In this document: piece after piece, positions 61,248 through 64,000 of the stretch
Layout: each line of letters begins with the position of its first letter
Position numbering within the stretch: the first letter of the stretch is position 1
From: Pseudocalidococcus azoricus BACA0444
GTDB taxonomy: Bacteria > Cyanobacteriota > Cyanobacteriia > Thermosynechococcales > Thermosynechococcaceae
Assembly: GCF_031729055.1 (NCBI RefSeq)
Contig: NZ_JAVMIP010000002.1
Coordinates: forward strand, 372,001-436,000
Length of the DNA stretch: 64,000 nucleotides
Direction of reading: 5' to 3'
Translations under genes and position numbers: made by a program
Notes under the pieces: model-generated
The model's input: the letters and a program-made list of their open reading frames with translations, nothing else
Told to the model about the DNA's origin: nothing
Databases searched by the model: none

Positions 61248-62362
61248 AGTGATTGCTCCTCAATCGTTAAAAATAATGCAATCCACAAGATACCTTCAGA
61301 ATATAATAAAAATTACATACTCTACTGTGCCGATAACTTTAAAATTGAAGAACTTCTGCCTAAAATATGAGCTATACCCACAACTATATCTGTCAGTATC
61401 TAAAAGAGATTAAAATCTTTGTCAGGATGACATTTGAGCAACTAGAGCAACGGATTGAATGGGGAAAGACTTGGCATAAAAGCAAGCAATAAAAACTTGA
61501 AAAAGTGAAAAAAGAGTCAATTGGGCTGGTGAGATAAAGCCATCTCAACTAAATCTGGAAAGCCAGATCCTCTTAGCTTGATTTACTTAAGGCAAAACCT
61601 ATCATTTCAAGTCTTGGGATGACTGTTTCAAGTTAACGAATCAATAGCACGCCATATCTTTAATGATTAGTAACTATTACTGCTTTGACTGCTAGACAAA
61701 AGGGTATTCTTCAATGCTATTGACCCTATATATCAGTCTGTCTTCATTTGTGAGAATAACTGATCATTAAAAGCCTTGGTAAAGAATCCCCCCTCTTTGA
61801 TCCTAGGATGAAACCAAAACTTTGCAGGGATAGATAATTCTAGGCTATTCTCACGAATCATTACTGTTTGCTATATGGACTGGCTAGATGGCGATTAGGG
61901 AGAATACAGCTAGAGTTAGCTGAACCTAAAAAACTGGTGAGCCTATGATGGTAATTAAGGGATATACATCGGCAATGAGCTGACAATAGCAGCCGAAAAA
62001 TATTGAACGCGATCCTCATGTTTCATATCCATAGTTATCTCAACATCACGGGCGTTTAACTAAGACTTCATATCACCATTTAAGTTTATAGATATAAAAA
62101 TCTTGCTGTAGTTTGATGGCCTATTTCATCCGCAGTTTTAATCAATTCGATTGATGTAGGATAATTCATGACTTATGGGAGTTAGTGAACCAGAGTTGTC
62201 CTGACTCCACCAGTTTTAGAGGTGAAGCCAGTTGTTCTTAAATTTTTGATAGTTTTTACCAAGGCTGGAATACTAATTATTTGTATCAGTTGGCTGCTAA
62301 TTACCTAAGTTGGGACTCCAATAACTAGTGTAAAGAAAATATTTTTTTGTTAATTTACTCAC
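61248..62362. other. Long AT-rich gene-poor gap
   Basis: About 1.1 kb without a credible gene, the longest gap in the window. A 21-codon frame from the ATG at 61427 (Met-Thr-Phe-Glu-Gln-Leu-Glu-Gln-Arg) could be the remnant of a lost gene. A 9-bp inverted repeat, GTGAGAATA (61750-61758) against TATTCTCAC (61846-61854), was noticed. No tRNA, transposase or CRISPR repeat is seen, and GGCCTGG is rare here. Confidence 0.5.
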
Positions 62363-62395
62363 AAAAAATGCCCCCTGAAAAAATCTAGGAGGCAT
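62363..62395 (-). terminator. Rho-independent terminator of petB-petD
   Basis: On the minus strand ATGCCTCCT pairs with AGGGGGCAT (nine pairs, one G-T) around a 10-base loop and is followed by TTTTTT. It lies 28 bases after the petD stop. Confidence 0.88.
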
Positions 62396-62422
62396 GATCA
62401 GCAATTAAAAATTAAGCAGGTC

Positions 62423-62908
62423 TTAGAATAAGCCAAAGGTCAAGGACTTATCAATGGGTAAGCAAGCGCCAATACCTAACCAGATTGTTACCAAGGTTCC
62501 AAAGAGGAATACAGTAGTGGCCACAGGGCGGCGGAAGGGATTTTGAAACTTGTTGACATTCTCAATAAAGGGAATCAAGATCAAGCCCAAGGGGATGAAC
62601 CCATTCATCAAGACTCCTAAGAGCTTGTTGGGGACAACTCGGAAAATTTGGAAGGTAGGGTATAGATACCATTCCGGCAAAATCTCCAAGGGGGTCGCAA
62701 ACGGGTTAGCGGGTTCACCAATCATGGCCGGGTCTAAAACCGCCAGGCCAATGCATAGGGAAATAGAACCCATGATCACAACTGGGAACATATAGAGCAA
62801 ATCATTGGGCCAGGCCGGTTCGCCATAATAGTTATGGCCCATCCCTTTTTTAAGCTTGGCCTTCAGAGCGGGATCATTGAGATCCGGTTGTTTAACAATC
62901 TTAGCCAT
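62423..62908 (-). CDS. petD: Cytochrome b6-f complex subunit IV
   Basis: A 161-residue thylakoid membrane protein, the C-terminal half of cytochrome b split off in the b6-f complex. Three membrane segments (about 36-58, 94-115, 127-150). The Qo-site sequence Pro-Glu-Trp-Tyr (Pro-Glu-Trp-Tyr-Leu-Tyr-Pro, about 76-82) is intact. ATG 62908 gives the normal N-terminus Met-Ala-Lys-Ile-Val-Lys-Gln-Pro; the frame to 62965 is a leader. It follows petB by 170 bases and ends at the terminator. Confidence 0.98.
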   Translation of the reverse strand: MAKIVKQPDLNDPALKAKLKKGMGHNYYGEPAWPNDLLYMFPVVIMGSISLCIGLAVLDPAMIGEPANPFATPLEILPEWYLYPTFQIFRVVPNKLLGVLMNGFIPLGLILIPFIENVNKFQNPFRRPVATTVFLFGTLVTIWLGIGACLPIDKSLTFGLF

Positions 62909-63078
62909 AGGTGATAACGTTCTCCTTTCGCGCACCAGCAGGGGGCAGTCAGTGTTTTGAATCAATATTGGTTTTGATAACTTCCTCGATCATAAAAGCA
63001 GATCAGGGAAAAAACTGTTACCCACGGAACTGTTACCAAAACTTTATGCCATCCAGCAGGAGAGGGCAGATATTGGGT

Positions 63079-63726
63079 CTAGAGGGGGCCAGAAATGCCT
63101 TGTTTGCGGATCATCAAGAAGTGCATCAGCATAAAGACGGCAATTGACCAGGGCAAAACAAAGGTGTGGAGGCTGTAGAAGCGGGTTAAGGTACCTTGAC
63201 CAACACTCACGCCACCGCGCATCAGTTCCACCAGTTGATCACCGACAAAGGGAATTGCAGCCGGAATCCCAGAGACGATTTTGACGGCCCAGTAGCCAAC
63301 TTGATCCCAGGGGAGAGAGTAGCCAGTCACCCCAAAGCTGACGGTGATCACGGCTAAAACCACGCCCGTGACCCAGGTTAATTCCCGCGGTTTCTTAAAG
63401 CCACCAGTCAAATAGACCCGGAAGACATGCAAAATCATCATCAAAACCATCATGCTGGCTGACCATTTATGGACAGAGCGGATCAACCAACCAAAGTTGA
63501 CCTCGTTCATGATGTACTGGACGGAGGTAAAGGCTTCAGCGACCGTTGGCTTGTAGTAGAAGGTCATGGCAAAGCCAGTCGCAAACTGCACTAAAAAACA
63601 GGTGAGGGTGATTCCCCCTAGGCAGTAAAAAATGTTAACGTGGGGAGGCACATATTTGGTTGAAACGTCTTCGGCAATTGCCTGAATTTCGAGACGTTCA
63701 TCGAACCAATTGTAAACTTTATTCAT
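63079..63726 (-). CDS. petB: Cytochrome b6
   Basis: Heme-carrying core of the b6-f complex, 215 residues with four membrane helices. Cys35 in Tyr-Cys-Leu-Gly-Gly covalently holds heme c-n. Bis-histidine heme ligands occur in the second helix (Ser-Val-His-Lys-Trp-Ser and Leu-His-Val-Phe-Arg-Val) and the fourth (His-Thr-Phe-Val-Leu-Pro and Met-Leu-Met-His-Phe). Arg-Glu-Leu-Thr-Trp and Gly-Tyr-Ser-Leu-Pro-Trp-Asp are typical. It is first gene of petB-petD and divergent from ctpA. Confidence 0.98.
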   Translation of the reverse strand: MNKVYNWFDERLEIQAIAEDVSTKYVPPHVNIFYCLGGITLTCFLVQFATGFAMTFYYKPTVAEAFTSVQYIMNEVNFGWLIRSVHKWSASMMVLMMILHVFRVYLTGGFKKPRELTWVTGVVLAVITVSFGVTGYSLPWDQVGYWAVKIVSGIPAAIPFVGDQLVELMRGGVSVGQGTLTRFYSLHTFVLPWSIAVFMLMHFLMIRKQGISGPL

Positions 63727-63821
63727 ATCGGGGATGAGTCCTGAAAACCGTATGCTTCATGAGAAATGTAACACAATCTGAAGAAATTTTCTGGGCATAG
63801 GCAGCAAGGAGGACTCAAGGA

Positions 63822-64000
63822 ATGGGGCGCGGTTTTCGGCACTACAGCTTAGGCTTGATTTTGGGGATTTTGGGCTTGGCCTGGGCCTGGTTTGGAGTTA
63901 GCTCAACCGCCTTGGCCCTGACCACAGAGCAGAAACTCTACAACGAGGCCTGGAAAATTGTCAGTCAGTCCTATGTGGATGAGACTTTTAATGGCCAAAA
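63822..64000 (+). CDS. ctpA: C-terminal processing protease, N-terminal part
   Basis: Partial: 59 codons are visible before the window ends. A signal peptide (about 1-31, with a hydrophobic Gly-Leu-Ile-Leu-Gly-Ile-Leu-Gly-Leu core and Ala-Leu-Ala cleavage site) is followed by Glu-Gln-Lys-Leu-Tyr-Asn-Glu-Ala-Trp-Lys-Ile-Val-Ser-Gln-Ser-Tyr-Val-Asp, the usual opening of cyanobacterial lumenal/periplasmic carboxyl-terminal processing proteases. CtpA matures the D1 protein of photosystem II. A strong AAGGAGG ribosome site lies at 63806-63812. Being next to petBD is a common arrangement. The catalytic PDZ and Ser/Lys part lies outside the window. Confidence 0.85.
   Translation, partial: MGRGFRHYSLGLILGILGLAWAWFGVSSTALALTTEQKLYNEAWKIVSQSYVDETFNGQ

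Overview
The window is a piece of cyanobacterial chromosome with dense, mostly single-copy housekeeping genes and about 50% GC by eye. The evidence is cytochrome b6 and subunit IV (petB-petD), PxcA, an inactive ClpR, the acsF-ho2-hemN low-oxygen tetrapyrrole cluster, an acyl-lipid desaturase, DUF4079, LarC and a Pst/SphX phosphate locus. Almost every stretch also carries GGCCTGG/CCAGGCC, often as the full palindrome CCAGGCCTGG. The usual cyanobacterial HIP1 octamer GCGATCGC was noticed only once. This fits a unicellular Synechococcus/Thermosynechococcus-type lineage, but the species cannot be fixed from the sequence alone.

Layout. 0.4-8.7 kb: aroQ, a DMT exporter, pxcA, a TPR lytic transglycosylase, xth, a Ca2+/H+ antiporter and a 2-Cys peroxiredoxin with its terminator. 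9-11.3 kb: small cyanobacterial proteins (photolyase-N-like, nitrogenase-C-like, an anti-sigma-type kinase). 11.3-17.9 kb: a low-oxygen island (FMN oxidoreductase, desaturase, hemN, ho2, acsF, a small secreted protein) facing an HxlR/ChlR-like regulator with four cysteines. 18-26.2 kb: clpR, SDR proteins, DUF4079, DUF427, a lysozyme-like protein, comF, trmD, and prfB with a readable programmed +1 frameshift. 26.5-32.4 kb: the most accessory-looking part. It has two overlapping ABM-fold genes, a large GAF/PAS histidine kinase, a coiled-coil membrane protein, a decayed second copy of the kinase 3' end, and a putative PD-(D/E)XK nuclease with a small partner gene.

32.5-44.5 kb: a zinc alcohol dehydrogenase, pilD, larC, a response regulator, a Gln-rich coiled-coil protein, rpe followed by a LicD-nucleotidyltransferase pair, a YheT-type hydrolase and a cell-wall amidase. 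44.5-50 kb: sphX facing pstSCAB, with a Pho-box-like element. 50-61.2 kb: polA coupled to a pentapeptide-repeat protein, hom, an MscS channel with a cyclic-nucleotide domain, an integrase-N-like protein, rpiA, fni and an AI-2E transporter. 61.2-64 kb: a gene-poor gap, the petBD terminator, petD, petB and the start of ctpA.

The least explained items are the nuclease/partner pair and kinase remnant near 31.4-32.4 kb, the four ABM-like domains in two genes at 26.5-27.8 kb, the LicD-cytidylyltransferase pair at 40.3-41.5 kb, and the iterated palindrome itself. No rRNA, tRNA, CRISPR array or intact insertion sequence was recognised.
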